Positions 21,945 through 34,233 of a DNA stretch of 64,000 nt are shown here, piece after piece; the stretch's first letter is position 1; the number at the start of each line of letters is the position of its first letter. A program made the translations under genes and the position numbers. Below the pieces are notes generated by a model that had not been told where the DNA came from, did no database searches, and was given only the letters and a program-made list of their open reading frames with translations. The DNA is from Sophora flavescens. Its lineage: Eukaryota > Streptophyta > Magnoliopsida > Fabales > Fabaceae. The stretch spans positions 99,284,210 through 99,348,209 of the forward strand of contig CM061063.1 in the NCBI GenBank assembly GCA_030762895.1, written 5' to 3'.

Positions 21945-22850
21945 GGATATATATATGTTAGTTAGTTTTTTTTTTTATATTTAATAATTATGAAAATATT
22001 TTATTATTTTTATTTTGATTTTTAAGATTTTTATGAAGGAAATGGTGAAAACAATTTTTTTTGTTTTTATCATTTTTTCAAAAAATCTTAAAAACGGTAA
22101 ACAAAATAAAAATAATTAATATAATGTTTTTATAATTATTAATAAGAAATATCAATTAAAATAAAAATAAAAACAAACTTGCATGTAAAATAGAAGCAGC
22201 TTTGGGTAATTTCAAGCTCGGTTTAAGTAAAATAATAATAATATAGTAATAATAAAACCAATGTCTGTGTATTTGTAAGGCTTTGTATTTTGGGCTTGTT
22301 TGAGCCCCCAGAATCTACATGGACAGAGATATACTTGTTGGGTAACAAGGTTTATGGACTATTCTTTTTTTTGACTGTTTATGGACTATTCTTGGCACTA
22401 TATATTGTCTTTATTTTAGGCTGGCTTTGACCTTTTGACCTTAAACAAATCGAACTCTATGCATCATTATCTTTATTACTATTATAATTATTAATTTTTT
22501 TAATAAAAATGATTGACATGTAAAAACATCACAATACAACCTAACATCCCAACTAAGTTGATAATACCAAAAATTCACTTTTTAATGACCGATTTAGAAA
22601 TAAAAAATATTCAATCACTTAGAGATCGATTTAGAGTCTGTATCTATATATTTCTTGACAAAAATTAATTCGTCTCTAAATCAGTTGCAAACATATTTTT
22701 TAAATCGAAATAGAGACATTATTTTAATAAAATTAGAAACCAAAATATCAGTCGCTAAATTGATAAATAATTCATAAAAATAAGAAATTTGGAATCAGTG
22801 ATCGAAATAGAGACCAATTATTCGAATAAAAATATATATCAAATCAATGT
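21945..22850. other. AT-rich downstream region, no gene recognised
   Basis: No coding evidence. From about 22575 to 22830 there are repeated phrases like GATCGATTTAGAG and GAAATAGAGACC in both orientations, resembling a decayed transposon subterminal array. Confidence 0.45.
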
Positions 22851-23190
22851 TATGAAAAACGAGCCAGTCACCGACTCGATCAGGGCACCGGGTCAATAGG
22901 TCACTGGTCGAACCAGCGAGTCACTTGTTGAACCGGTATATATTAAATATGTAAATTTTATAAAGAAGTATGTATATATAACTAGTGTAGTGTACTCGTG
23001 CAACGCACGGGTAAATTTTCTTGCAAAATAAATTATTACAATATTTAATTCAAACCCCGTTGTAATTTCTATTTTTATTTTGAAATATAATTACATTATA
23101 TTTTATTGATTGAAACAAAATACTTAAATTATTCATACTATAATTATATTATATATATCAGTTTTTAAACATATTAATATTAAAATATTA

Positions 23191-23197
<7 letters not shown>

Positions 23198-23266
<69 letters not shown>
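23198..23266. repeat. Compound (AT)n(GT)n microsatellite
   Basis: About 22 AT dinucleotides run directly into about ten GT dinucleotides. Confidence 0.95.
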
Positions 23267-23360
23267 ATAAATATTAAAAGATTCCACAACATGACACACT
23301 CTACTTTTAGTTTTAACTATTACAAAAATAATAAAAGTGGAGTTATCAATTATATTGTAG

Positions 23361-23388
23361 TATTAATAATAATAATAATAATAATAAC

Positions 23389-23424
<36 letters not shown>

Positions 23425-23425
23425 C
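23361..23425. repeat. (AAT)n microsatellite
   Basis: About 21 AAT units with one AAC interruption. The apparent open frame across it is low-complexity Ile/Tyr sequence. Confidence 0.95.
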
Positions 23426-23568
23426 TATGTAAACAATTTAAGTAATTAATTTTTTTTTTAAAAAAAAAGTCCAAAAAAAACCATATGATGACTTCGTGGT
23501 GTTTCTTTCAAGCTTTAGAATTAATTCTCAGGAATCACACAGTAACTTTATGCCCAAAACTTCCCCAA

Positions 23569-23685
23569 AAACACGATAGCTTTGCAAAAAAAAAATAAAT
23601 ATAAACTTTAAAAAGTTAATAATAAAATAATATAAAAGTCGAAACAACCAAAATTGGTTCGGTTCAGACCCGAAAATATTAATTA

Positions 23686-23718
<33 letters not shown>

Positions 23719-23787
23719 AAAAATTTTAAAATAATAAACTATTAAAATCTATATAAATATAGAAATATAATAAATATTAAATATTAG

Positions 23788-23823
<36 letters not shown>

Positions 23824-24790
23824 TATAGTAATTGGTTCGTTTCCAAAATCCTTGAACCTGATAAATGAACTAATGATCATCGGGTTTGGTTCGGTTCGGT
23901 TTGGACCCTAACACAAAGAAATACAAACCAATTTAATTAGTTCTGTTCAGATTTTCGTAGGGGTGAGCATTGGGCGGATTCGGGCGGGTTCGGGTGGGGA
24001 CCATCGGGTTCGGGCGGGTTCGAGGTAAAAAAAAATGGGAACCGAACCCGCCCAACTATACTATCGGGTTAGGCGGGTTCGGGTTGGGCGGGTTTCGGGT
24101 GGGTTGAAACGGGTTTAGGCTTTTTAATTATTTAATTTTATTCCAAAAAAAAAAAACCCAACAAGCCTAATTAAAATTTAAGGCTTTCAACCCAATTAAG
24201 TACCAAAAAAAAAATATAATAGAAGAGGGGGAAAAAAAAATCTAAGATCCAGTCTTGGCAGCCCATTCTCCATTGAATTTTTTTTTATTATTTTTTTTGT
24301 TATGAGCGGGTCGGGTCGGGTTCCGATGGGTGGCATAAACCAGACCCGAACCCGCCCGCTCTTATCCGTCTAAAACCGAATTTCCACCCGCCAACCCGTT
24401 TCAACCCGACCGTGCGCAAAAATTAGTAACGGGTTCGGGCGGGTCACCTTCATTTGCTCACCCCTAGATTTTCGGGTTCATCAAATTATTGGTTCAGGTC
24501 TCACGCTCCTAAACTTTTTCGAAGAACACGATAGCTTTGCTACCTTTCATGGTTAAAACATTTAAAAAAATGTAAACTTTAAAAAGTCAATAATAAAATA
24601 ATATAAAAATCCGAACCAATCAAAACTGGTTCAGTTTGGTTTAGTTTAGTTAGTACCCGAAAATATTAATATATATATATATATAAATAATATATAAAAA
24701 TATAAAAAATATTAAACTATAAATTATATATAAATATTAAAATATAATAAATACTAAACATTAAAGTATATATATAAATTTTAAAACATA
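23569..24790. repeat. Direct repeat pair around the hAT-like insertion
   Basis: The segment from AACACGATAGCTTTGC at about 23570 to the TA-rich tract near 23710 recurs from about 24527 to 24690. Both copies share AACTTTAAAAAGT, AATAATAAAATAATATAAAA and ACCCGAAAATATTAAT. The repeats are separated by roughly 957 bp, and the 509-bp hAT-like element lies between them. Confidence 0.65.
23958..24466. mobile_element. hAT-like non-autonomous element with perfect 8-bp TSD
   Basis: Terminal inverted repeats TAGGGGTGAGCA and TGCTCACCCCTA, with an 8-bp target duplication GATTTTCG at 23950-23957 and 24467-24474. The interior is built of CGGGTTCGGGCGGG-type repeats in both orientations, so the element can fold. 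No coding capacity. The TIR and 8-bp TSD are diagnostic of the hAT superfamily. Confidence 0.9.
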
Positions 24791-25587
24791 ATAAATATTA
24801 AAATATGTTATTATATATATAATGTTGAAGGAGAAGGTGACACCTCAACATTAATGTTGCACCACAGGAACGTTGAGGACCAGCCTTTACATGTTATAGA
24901 TAGATAGATTAAATTAATATTAATATAGTAACTAAAATTATTAATATAGTGTAATATAGTAATAATGGAAGTGTTTTTGTAAAGAAAATGGGTAGGAAGA
25001 GTGTTGAAGAGCTTTCCATGCAATTGTCCCGTCATCACCAGCTGGAAGTAGTCATTCCTACTGCCCGTACAGTCAAGAAAACATGCCACAAAGTCAAAAA
25101 CGTTTAAACAAATAAATAAAAAATAGATGTAAATAATAAAATAATATAAAAAATCTCACAATTTGACACGTTAATCTACTGTTACAGGAATAGAAAAAAA
25201 ACTTCACAATTGTTCATGTTTATTGATTATTGATATCTTTCAACATTAATCATATCAATTGATGTGGTGTAGTGATCTGCACACTTCCTAGGAATTGCAA
25301 GGACCACGGCTCGAATTGAGCACGTGAGCCACTCGGGTGGTCGAACCGTGGCCGAGTTAGCCGACTTGAACTGGTTCAACCGTGATTCTATGACATCATG
25401 TGTTGACCAGATCGGGTAAATGTCTAAAGTTGAAGCGAATTAGCAGCAAACATTAAATATAAAGGGATAGTTGGCCAAATCTAAAGTGGAAATGAGTAAT
25501 TTACAATTTCTCCTAGATAATATTAACATTTGGAGGAGGACAATTATTGTGCTCGTGCCAAATGAATCTAATTAGATTATGAACCAA

Positions 25588-26276
25588 TAAGGGTGTACAC
25601 AAATCGGGTTGGATCGGATTTGATCAAACCCGATACCCGAACCAATCGCATTTTTACAAGTCGGGTTCATGCAAATCACATTTCACTTTCATCATACCAT
25701 GGACTCTCCGTTCTGCTATGTCTCTCTCTCTGCCTCTTTTTTTATTTATTTATAAAAACGAAGACCTAATAAAGGTACAAATGAAAACAAACTAAAAGGG
25801 GAGTAAATGGTTTTTCAAAAACAAGGATCGTAATCTAAGGATCAAGGTGGTGCAATTTGACAAAAGCTGGACAAATCTTGCGAAGGGATAGAAGGGTAGA
25901 GCTCGCGATCAATGATGGAGAGACAACACTCCTCTGTCTCCTTCTCGACGAAATGCAGATGGAGGGGGAGCCGTGGAGGAGAGCCGACAACCGGACGCCG
26001 AGACTTGAGAGATAAGACGATCTTGTGACGATGATACTATCATATTGATACACTAATTTAATTTACTAAATAGGTTTTTTATTATTAAAATGGAAAAAAA
26101 AAATCAAGTATCTACGAGTTGTGTCATCAAGTTCCAGATTCGAAATTGATAAACCCGATACACGAACCAAATCAATTTGGACTAGGTCGAGTTGGATCGA
26201 AGGTGAAACAAAGCCGAATTAAATGTGTCGTTTTGGGTTGGATCATCATGTTGACCCAAACCCACAAACATCCCTA
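25588..26276. mobile_element. hAT-like element, about 690 bp
   Basis: The left end TAAGGGTGTACACAAATCGG and the right end, reverse complement of TAGGGATGTTTGTGGGTTTG, form an imperfect inverted repeat. Flanking 8-mers TGAACCAA and GGAACCGA are 6 of 8 alike, consistent with an aged hAT duplication. A GC-richer interior (25830-26040) is open on the minus strand for 72 codons but has no domain I recognise. Confidence 0.55.
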
Positions 26277-26418
26277 GGAACCGAACAAGCAGCCGCCCGA
26301 AAGGTCATTCTCTTCACTTTTATCATTTAAAACATAAATGCAAAAATCGAAGGACGCATTTTGTTACAAATAGAGTTAAGATTAAAGAAATATAAATTGC
26401 TGTTAAGTGTCTGCGTGG

Positions 26419-26560
26419 TTGGGAGTCATAAGGTGGTCAGGGTGGTTTGAGTAAGGGAGTTGAAGAGTGTGGAGTGATTAGGAGGTTAAGGGTTCAAACC
26501 CCACCCACTAACAAAAATACTAATATTAACACACTAACATTTTCCTATATATAAAAAAAA
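26419..26560 (+). mobile_element. tRNA-derived SINE with TSD
   Basis: A 142-bp insert flanked by the near-perfect 14-bp duplication AAGTGTCTGCGTGG (26405-26418) and AAGTGTCTGCCTGG (26561-26574), one mismatch. It contains a pol III B-box GGTTCAAACC at 26491-26500, an A-box-like TGGTTTGAGTAAGG near 26442, and an A-rich tail. Those features together define a SINE. Family was not assigned. Confidence 0.85.
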
Positions 26561-27036
26561 AAGTGTCTGCCTGGCCCAAGTTGAATCCCACAAATAACTA
26601 CAAAGGAAAGAATGAGATAAATCAGACAAAAAAGAAGGGGGGAATCCAATAGTTTAAATAGAAAAGAAAAGAAAAGTAAGTCTTTGCCACATGGGGTTGC
26701 AAGACTTATATTTTAAAGTACAATGTATAGAACCTGAGAATAAAAGACAAGGGATGTGTTAACTTTAAAAAAAAAAAAAAAAAAGATCTTTCTACATAAA
26801 CTGACAACAAACGAAAGACTGATATAGTGAAATCCTTCTGCGACCTTTTTTTTGTACAAGGGGGAAGAGACCCAGATTAGATAAACATATACAGAAAGGG
26901 TTGGAGTGGCCAAAACCTTCATCAGCACGCAAACCTCAAGTCAGCTTAAGGAAATATGTTATTCTTGACAAACTTCAACCAGAAAAGTTCATGCTGGAAA
27001 CGGATTACATTACCAGGGATCCAATCATGATGAGCC

Positions 27037-30000
27037 TCAGATGCCACTTCCATTTTTAAAATCTGAAACAGCGGCAGTTTCTCGAACCTCGACTGTTGAC
27101 GGTGCTTCCTTCTTGTCAAACCCAAAAAAGGAGCAATTCTGGAATGCATCCAGGCTACTAGCTATCAAGCGATTCAGACCACTAAGACTATCACTTAAAA
27201 TTATATCTTCGTTGTGGTATTTAGTTGATGGTATATCCAAATCCAACGGTCCCAAAGAATCAGGCTGCAACATGATAGAAAAGAAAGATGAGGTGGAAAA
27301 TAAAGTCAGATGTATTGTGTATTATGTACCTCCAAGACTGATGTCAATAAGAAAGTGCCGATTAGCAAAAATAACAGTTCAAAGTTTTGAAGTTCACAAA
27401 TTTATTAGTTTGATTAATAGTTCAAAGTGACAACTAGTCCAAAGGATTAAGAAAACATATCCAACTAACAGAGTTAAACCCCCTCAAAATTATCTTGCAG
27501 TAAGTGAAACCTATACAAGCACAAAGAGGCCATGGACTATGACAGGGCAAAAACACTGGAGTATAGAAAGAAACATACCCAATATAGATCTGCTAGCCCA
27601 GTGAAATCCTTTGGTAAATGATCCTGGATATCTGCATCAGACTCACAACTATCCATAGGGTCTGTTTGAGCAACATCATCCACAAGCCTCTCTTTTTCAG
27701 GTGACAGCTGCCGTAAAAACTGAAAATTAAATCTTAGTTTACTTCGCAAGCAATGCTTAGTAGTAGATAACAAAATTAAGAAATACTACCTTAACCAATT
27801 TCTCAGAGCACTCAGAGCTTCTTCCAGGAACCTTTTTCTCAGACTCTAAAGGGGTAAAGGGAGACAAACAAGGACCATCTTCATGAGGAATAGGATCCTT
27901 TTTAAATAAGAAAGCATCACACGTTTCTTCAGCATCCCAGATGGAAGACATATGGGATGCCAGAGTTGATTGTCCCATCTTGTCTTGATGTCTAGATATG
28001 TGAGCAGCAATAGCAGCATCAAAAGAATCACTACTAAAAGGAATTTGCTGAAGATCATTACAATCCTCAGCTATAGGAGGATAAATGCAGTTGTCGAGAT
28101 CCTGGGACACTCCTGAAAGTAGATCCCCCACACTAATGTTGGTAAGGCTGTCAGCCCACTCACCTGCTGACTGTCCTGTTCCGCTGCTTAATTTCAACTC
28201 ATCCTGAATACATACAAAGAGCTTAAAGCTTAAAAAATTGCGTTATAAATATTGATGTTGGTAAATATACATTACGCAACTTAACACACCAAATAAAATC
28301 AGTTGATTTAAAAGCAACCCTTAATTGCAACTTAACAATCTATAAAGGGGAGGCTGGGAGGGAGAAAGTCCAAGATCTCAAGGTGAAATAACAAAATTTA
28401 TATCATGAATGCTAAGAAAGTACAATAAGGTGACACTTCAAGATCTTGTGACACAAGATAAAATCTACAGTAAAACCTCGGGGCTAATATAAGTAAGAAC
28501 AACAAATAAGAGGATGACAATTACCATCTCTTCCAATTGTCTAGTCACAGTTCCATCCCCGACATCTTTTCCATGCCATAATAAATTGGCTGTAGGAACA
28601 CAAGATTCCGTAGTGCTTGGATTCAGGTAAACACCGTCATCTCTAGTATCACGCAAATCGGTTGTAGTGCTAAGAGCACAGTTTCTGATCATGGATGTTC
28701 CTCGATCTTCAGAGATCTCCATCGAATGATTATTAGTTGATGGCATAGGGAGTGACACTGAATTTACAATCTGACCCATAGTATTATCCACACAAATGTT
28801 GGATTGTCCAAGCATGCAGCCGGATGCTACAGGCACTTGCACATTCAATAACCCAAGCTCGGCATTGGAAAACCAACCATACCTTCACACAGATACGAAA
28901 AAATGATCAAATTCAAATCTAGATACAGCAAAGCAAAAGTTTCCCGTAATTGTTTGGCCAAAGTATATGTTATGGGCTTCTCTCAGTGAAGAAAAAGGGG
29001 TAATGTCTTCTTCAACCATTTGAATTTATCAACTTTCACATGTCTACAAATATCTCAACTTTCCCACATGAAAGCTTGATCTCAATTGAAACCAATGAGT
29101 GAAAAGCTAGGAATTGAAGTTTATTCAAATTTCATTTCGTATTTATTATTTGTTATCTATCTCTAATAGGCTTTTAGCTTTGTACTGACAGACAACTACA
29201 TTCTACCCACGCAAGCACGCAAGCCTTTTCCCACAAGGTGGGGTCAGCTACTACATCAAACAATGCCATAATGTCCTATCATAAATCATATCTACAGACA
29301 AACCATTTACATCTAAATCCTTCTTAATGGTTTTGCCTATAGTTTTTCTTCATCTCCCTCTACCTTTATAGTTTTTCTTGATCTCCCCTACCTTCAGCGG
29401 TTGGGGTACCCTCCATCTGATCTACTCTCCTTACCGGGGCTTGCAAGTCTTCTCCATACGTGCCCAAACCACCTAAGGCGATATTCTACCATCTTTTCTA
29501 CAATAGGTGTTACCTCAACTTTCTCTCTAATGCATTCATTCTGAATCTTATCTTATCGAGTGTGTTCAATTATCCAAAGCAACATTACCATCTCTACTAC
29601 ATGGAGTTTATTCTTTGGCTAGCTTTTTACTGGCCAACATTATGTCCCATAACAATAATATTAAAAACATTAAAATTAAATCCAGTACATATACATTGCA
29701 TGTCTTACAAGTTACTGTTTAGTTACTTCATACACAACAATGAAATTAAACAACATGGAAAAGAGGTACGTACCTCAAACGGAATTTGGGTGGACTTCCA
29801 ATCATTGCATATATATCTGCTGCACTAAGAATAGATTCCTGGGTCCATCTTTGATAATTAACCAAGTTTTCCCTTTGAATACCATAAGGAAAAAGCATTA
29901 ATTCTCCAATTGCTATGCTTGAATTACCCCATTTACGGTTTAGATGTTCTAAAATTGATGATATCTTCTTTCGTGTACTAAGTGTAAGCTCCAGGTATGG

Positions 30001-32337
30001 ATTATGCTTATCCTAGGGGGGAAAGAAAGAAAGAAACACGATGATTATATAATTGCTTTTAGGAGCACGTTTACATTGCTAAAGTAAGATGCCTGTTCGT
30101 TTTGTTTCATACTCACCATTTCTAAGGCTCTTTGAGTAGGTTCATCAATTGGGAATAACTGAAGCTTAAGTTTCATACTATTCTGTACGTTGTTATCAAC
30201 ACAGTGATTTTGTGGAAATGTGGGCAAAGAGGGCAGAACATCATCAGCAGGATCAGAACATTTTTCTCCTGGAATAGACATGGAAAAATAAGTGTGAGGT
30301 CGCAGCAGATCTATAGAAAGTCCTTTAGGGAAGGATCAGGGATCAGATAGAACTACCACTGTGATGACTACATGGATTCTCCTGGCCATTTTCAGCCTCT
30401 TTAACTGTGGCAGCTCGCTCCAAATGCTCAGCAGCATCTGCAACTAAAGAAACACCAGCAATTGCAGCCTTCTCCCATTTTTTATATGCAGCTGGTGTGA
30501 TCATACCTGATAGAGAGAGAAAAAAATCATTATTATGAAAGAAATAACAAAAATATAGTGTATGTAAATTTAGTTTACATATATATTATCATGAAAGAAA
30601 AACTAGTTTAAAGGATAAAGCTTGTAAAATGTTTTAAAGGGAAATGAAAAAGAATCACCAGATTTCTTCCGTTGCCTTGAAGGTTTCATGATGATTGAAT
30701 CTCCTTTAGTGTTACTGCGGTTAACACCCATGTTTACATTGCGCTTCAATGATGGTTTTGAAGGTCCTAGTTTTAAAATATTTTGACTGTCAACAAGAAT
30801 TTTCACTGCACGAGCATCATTTCCTGATGCTTTACTTTGATTTGAGACTGTGTTAGGAGCAGAAGGAGGACAGTTTCCCCCTGCAAAGATCTCTTTCTTA
30901 CATTCTTCTTCCGGTCCTTCAAAAGTTGGTGCTCCTTCATGGCAACAAGTATATGTCAGCTCCAGCACATACTGAAGATACAAAAAATAAAATAAATAAT
31001 TCCCAGAAAGATTTAAATAGTCTTGACTAACCAAGGTTTCTACAAAAATTTTAAACCTTCGGGGCTTTAGGTGAAGCTTTGAAGCTTTGCAGCTATACTT
31101 CTCTAATAAAGACCACCTGTGTCACAGCCTCACAGGTCAGGTAATTGAGAAGAGATGCTCATTCCATGAGAAACTTTTAATGGAAAACTAAAAGTATAGT
31201 ACTATACCCCAATTCCTATTCAGGAAATAATTATAAAATCAGAAACCAATTAATTCTCTTTTTAAGGCATATGCTCTTTAGCACATTCCCTGTAATTTCA
31301 TAGCACAGGGTCTCTATAGCCTGGTAAAAGTTTATAATTTGAATGCTTGAACTCCATTCTTAAAATTTTGATAAAAATGTTCTCCTGTTGCAAAAATTGG
31401 AAACTGAGCAATAATCATTGCTACAAGCCTACAACTTTGAGTGAATTCATTATCGGAACGAAGAGGGATTTAGATGATGGTCTGCTGCTTCGATTGTTTG
31501 GGAGATAATAGGGGTTTTGTAAGGTTAGATAAAGTGACGAAAGGGAGCGGAAAACAGTAAAAGCAAGTCTATGACCAAATTTTAGTTATAACTTGAACCG
31601 TAGGATGAACATAAAATGAAAGGCTAATATTGGCGTATTACCATCGTAGCATTGCAGCGTTAGTTTCTTTCGAATTTTTGGCATCCAAACACAATCCCGG
31701 ACCAAGAAGCTTGTTCATTCGTCTCACAAGTCGATAGTAATAATGTCTGACCTGTAAGTGCCCAGAGAGAAAATCGATAACGAAAGAAACGAAAACGATA
31801 TTATTGGGAATAAAACTCAAACATTATCATTTATGGAAAGAAATAAAAGCATGGTAAAACCGAAAGATAGTAACGCCTTGTAACAGCTACCTGATCTTTG
31901 TTTTTACTTTGCACGCGGCAAGTGATTTTCTCAAAATTCTACATACATTAAAGGAAAATACAATTAGCAATCATTACAGAAGCAACAGAAACAAACACAC
32001 AAATTAATATCAACAACTAGGAACATACATACCTTCCCAACATGCCGTAATGCAGTGAAGAAGCTTTCCTCCTCTTCACGAGTCCAAGCAGCCCACTGCC
32101 TCGTCGGTTTCTTCACTGCTATAAAGCCACAATCAAGAGTCAAACAAACCTCTTTACCTCAATTCTCGACAATCACAAGCATCAAGCATCAAATCAGCAT
32201 AAAAATGAAGGGCACAAAAACTGACCTGGCTGCTGGGGCATCACAGCATTTTCAAGAGATGAAGAAACATCAGGACCCCCATTCTGAATTGAAACAATAG
32301 TTTCTGGATCATGCGAGATTTGAGCCTCAGCCTGCAT
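27037..32337 (-). CDS. TKI1: TSL-kinase interacting protein 1 (TKI1 / Cramped-like SANT protein), 13 exons
   Basis: A complete gene. Coding exons on the minus strand: 32337-32226, 32115-32033, 31938-31891, 31751-31642, 31116-31032, 30971-30659, 30506-30357, 30268-30117, 30012-29774, 28882-28525, 28203-27790, 27719-27579 and 27264-27037. All junctions are GT-AG and all phases agree, giving 2,433 nt and 810 aa. Residues about 43-95 form a SANT/Myb-like domain (RQWAAWTREEEESFF; QSKNKDQVRHYYYRLVRRMN), followed by the family phrase MLRWWSLLEKYSCKASKLH. The middle has KLKLQLFPIDEP and GELMLFPYG; near the end, EWADSLTNISVGDLLS is a second conserved block. Arabidopsis TKI1 was found as a partner of the nuclear TOUSLED kinase, so a nuclear, chromatin-related role is likely. 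The start is the first ATG of exon 1, in good context (AACAAAAATGC). No lesion was seen. Confidence 0.93.
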
Positions 32338-32700
32338 TTTTGTTCTTTCTTATATGCTCATCATGCTATTCGAATTCAAATGCACCAATGGTTCACTTTC
32401 CCTATTAAAAATTGAGACAATCAAAATTATTCCAGAACCAATTAGGTTTTACAAACAGAAATTAGGTTTTACAAACAGCACTCACGAGTAACAATTTCAG
32501 CAGAACATAGAAAAGGGAAGAAATTAGGTTTTACAAACATAAACATAATAAAGAGAAAGAGAGTTACGGGTCACCACTCACCAGTAAACCGGTAAGGACA
32601 CAGGTCGCTGGAGATGAACGGAACAGCGCGGTGGAGAACGGAACGGTGAGGGAAGAAGGGTAACCGGCAAGGGAAAGAAAACTCAAAACTATAGGCAGCG
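32338..32700 (-). promoter_or_regulatory. TKI1 5' UTR with probable leader intron
   Basis: Upstream of the ATG, the minus strand has CTGGTGAGT with a GT at 32581-32580, a strong plant donor. Several AG acceptors lie 20-60 bases before the ATG, so a 5' UTR exon (about 32582-32700) and a leader intron of about 200 bp are likely. The intron holds three copies of AATTAGGTTTTACAAACA (about 32438-32540, plus strand). Exact transcription start cannot be fixed. Confidence 0.5.
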
Positions 32701-33638
32701 TAGACGGAATCAGTAAAGATCTATTTAAAAAAAGAAAAAAGAAAATACATACACATACATATGGGTGGGTAACGAGTCTATGGGTTTGGAAGCATTCAAC
32801 TTGATAATCGAACCAAATTAAGTCGGGTTTGGAGGGGTCGGGTAGATTGGACCCGGATTACAATAATACTCGAGCCCATTGCAACGGTTTGGGTCGGGTT
32901 GATCCGAACTCATAGGCAGTCCTACCAAAAATTATTCCTCCAACTCGCATGTATAAATTAAGGGTTCGAGGAATCATATTGTTGAATATAATTAGATCTC
33001 ACAACTAATAATGTAGCTTACAAACGCAGAAATTAAATCATACTCCTAACATTTTTGTACTTAAAGAAAATACTCACGAACATTTAAGTCATAAATAAAA
33101 AAAAATGTTAAAATTTTGTCAACATTGATGTAAAGATGTTGAGCGATGTAAATAATTAACAACAAATTGAACCTTATGGAGATGAAATGACGTACCTTAT
33201 CACCTGATATTTATCGATTTGACGAGTTACAGAAATGAAACAACAGAGGAATTATGAGATGATAAGCTGGTGGACGATGAAAAAATGAAGGGAAAATGAA
33301 TCTATGCAACCCCTAACGCGATGAGAGAAGAATATGATAAAGGAAGCAAGATGGACAAAGTTGTTTCATCTTCTATTCATTTAAATCTAAATGTTTTGTT
33401 TGTCGTCGTTGCAAGCTTTTTTTCAACAGAAAAAAAAAACATTTTTTGTCCCTAAATTATGTCTCAACGGTAATTCGTAATATTGGTAAGGGTCATTGGT
33501 TATTGAGTTTAATTTTAAGAGAATGTAAATATTTTTATGCAAATAATACATGATATATTGATTAGCACGGGTAAAAAAGGTCAATCTGCTAATCAATCTA
33601 CCATGTCATCGGCCCACAAAAAGTTGGATAAAACGGGC
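32701..33638. other. Intergenic region between TKI1 and a CACTA element
   Basis: No gene recognised. From about 32760 to 32940 it contains GGTCGGGT/GGGTCGGG motifs of the hAT-like repeat type. The rest is AT-rich with a 9-A tract near 33430. Confidence 0.45.
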
Positions 33639-33820
33639 CACTACTACAGAAAAGGGTTTCAATAACGGTTTTTTTTTTTGCCTTTAGTAACGCTTACAAG
33701 TGCTATCTATTCACCCGTTGCTGAATGTGAAAACAATAGGCAGCGCTTAAAAAAGCGCTATTGAAAGTGGGAATAGGTAGCGTTTCCTTGAGAAAGCGCT
33801 GTCTAAAGATAAAAATAGAC

Positions 33821-33928
33821 AGCGCTTCCTTAAGAAAGCGCTATCTATTGCATATACTTTAGACAGCGTTTCCTTGAGAAAGCGCTGTCTAAAGTATGCA
33901 ATAGATAGCGCTTTCTTAAGGAAGCGCT
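33821..33928. repeat. Near-perfect palindrome in the CACTA subterminal region
   Basis: Arms 33821-33868 and 33883-33928 are reverse complements apart from a 2-nt indel, around a 14-nt loop. Each arm contains AGCGCTTCCTTAAGAAAGCGCT, itself almost a palindrome. This could extrude as a cruciform. Confidence 0.85.
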
Positions 33929-34233
33929 ACCTATACCCTTTTTTTCTATTATTATTATTCACCTTGTTTTCCTATATTTCCCACTCGCACTTAGCACTTA
34001 GCAATTCACAGTTTTTCTTGTTGTTGATAAATCAAACTTATATTGAAAGAGTACTAGAAGTACTCAAAAACAGCCACACATATATAATGTACAAAGCTTA
34101 CATACGATATTGGTAAGTATATATAAACCAAACCAAATATCAAAATAATGCATATAACCAATTAACTAATATACTTTAACACAATTCACATTAAGGCTTA
34201 CACATAACCAATTCTAATATTTAAGCCCATAAA

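Larger units (their letters stand above)
22853..25412. mobile_element. hAT-like repeat cluster with degenerate inverted ends
   Basis: The left end (ATGTTATGAAAAACGAGCC, then GGTCGAACCAGCGAGTC) and the right end (GGTTCAACCGTGATTCTATG) form a weak inverted match, suggesting one old element that later accumulated microsatellites and insertions. The interior also has a ~200-bp direct repeat, listed separately. Boundaries are tentative. Confidence 0.35.

Noticed and set aside
23243..23449. Open frame of 68 aa
   Set aside because: It translates GT and AAT microsatellites into Cys/Val and Ile runs.
25835..26053. Minus-strand 72-aa open frame in the hAT-like element
   Set aside because: Ser/Arg-rich, no motif, inside a non-autonomous element; kept only as a note in that element's entry.
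27041..27430. Plus-strand 129-aa open frame
   Set aside because: Antisense shadow of the last TKI1 exon and its intron; the minus-strand exon structure is fully consistent.
29460..29828. Plus-strand 122-aa open frame
   Set aside because: It lies mostly in the TKI1 intron between exons 9 and 10, is AT-rich and hydrophobic, and shows no family resemblance.
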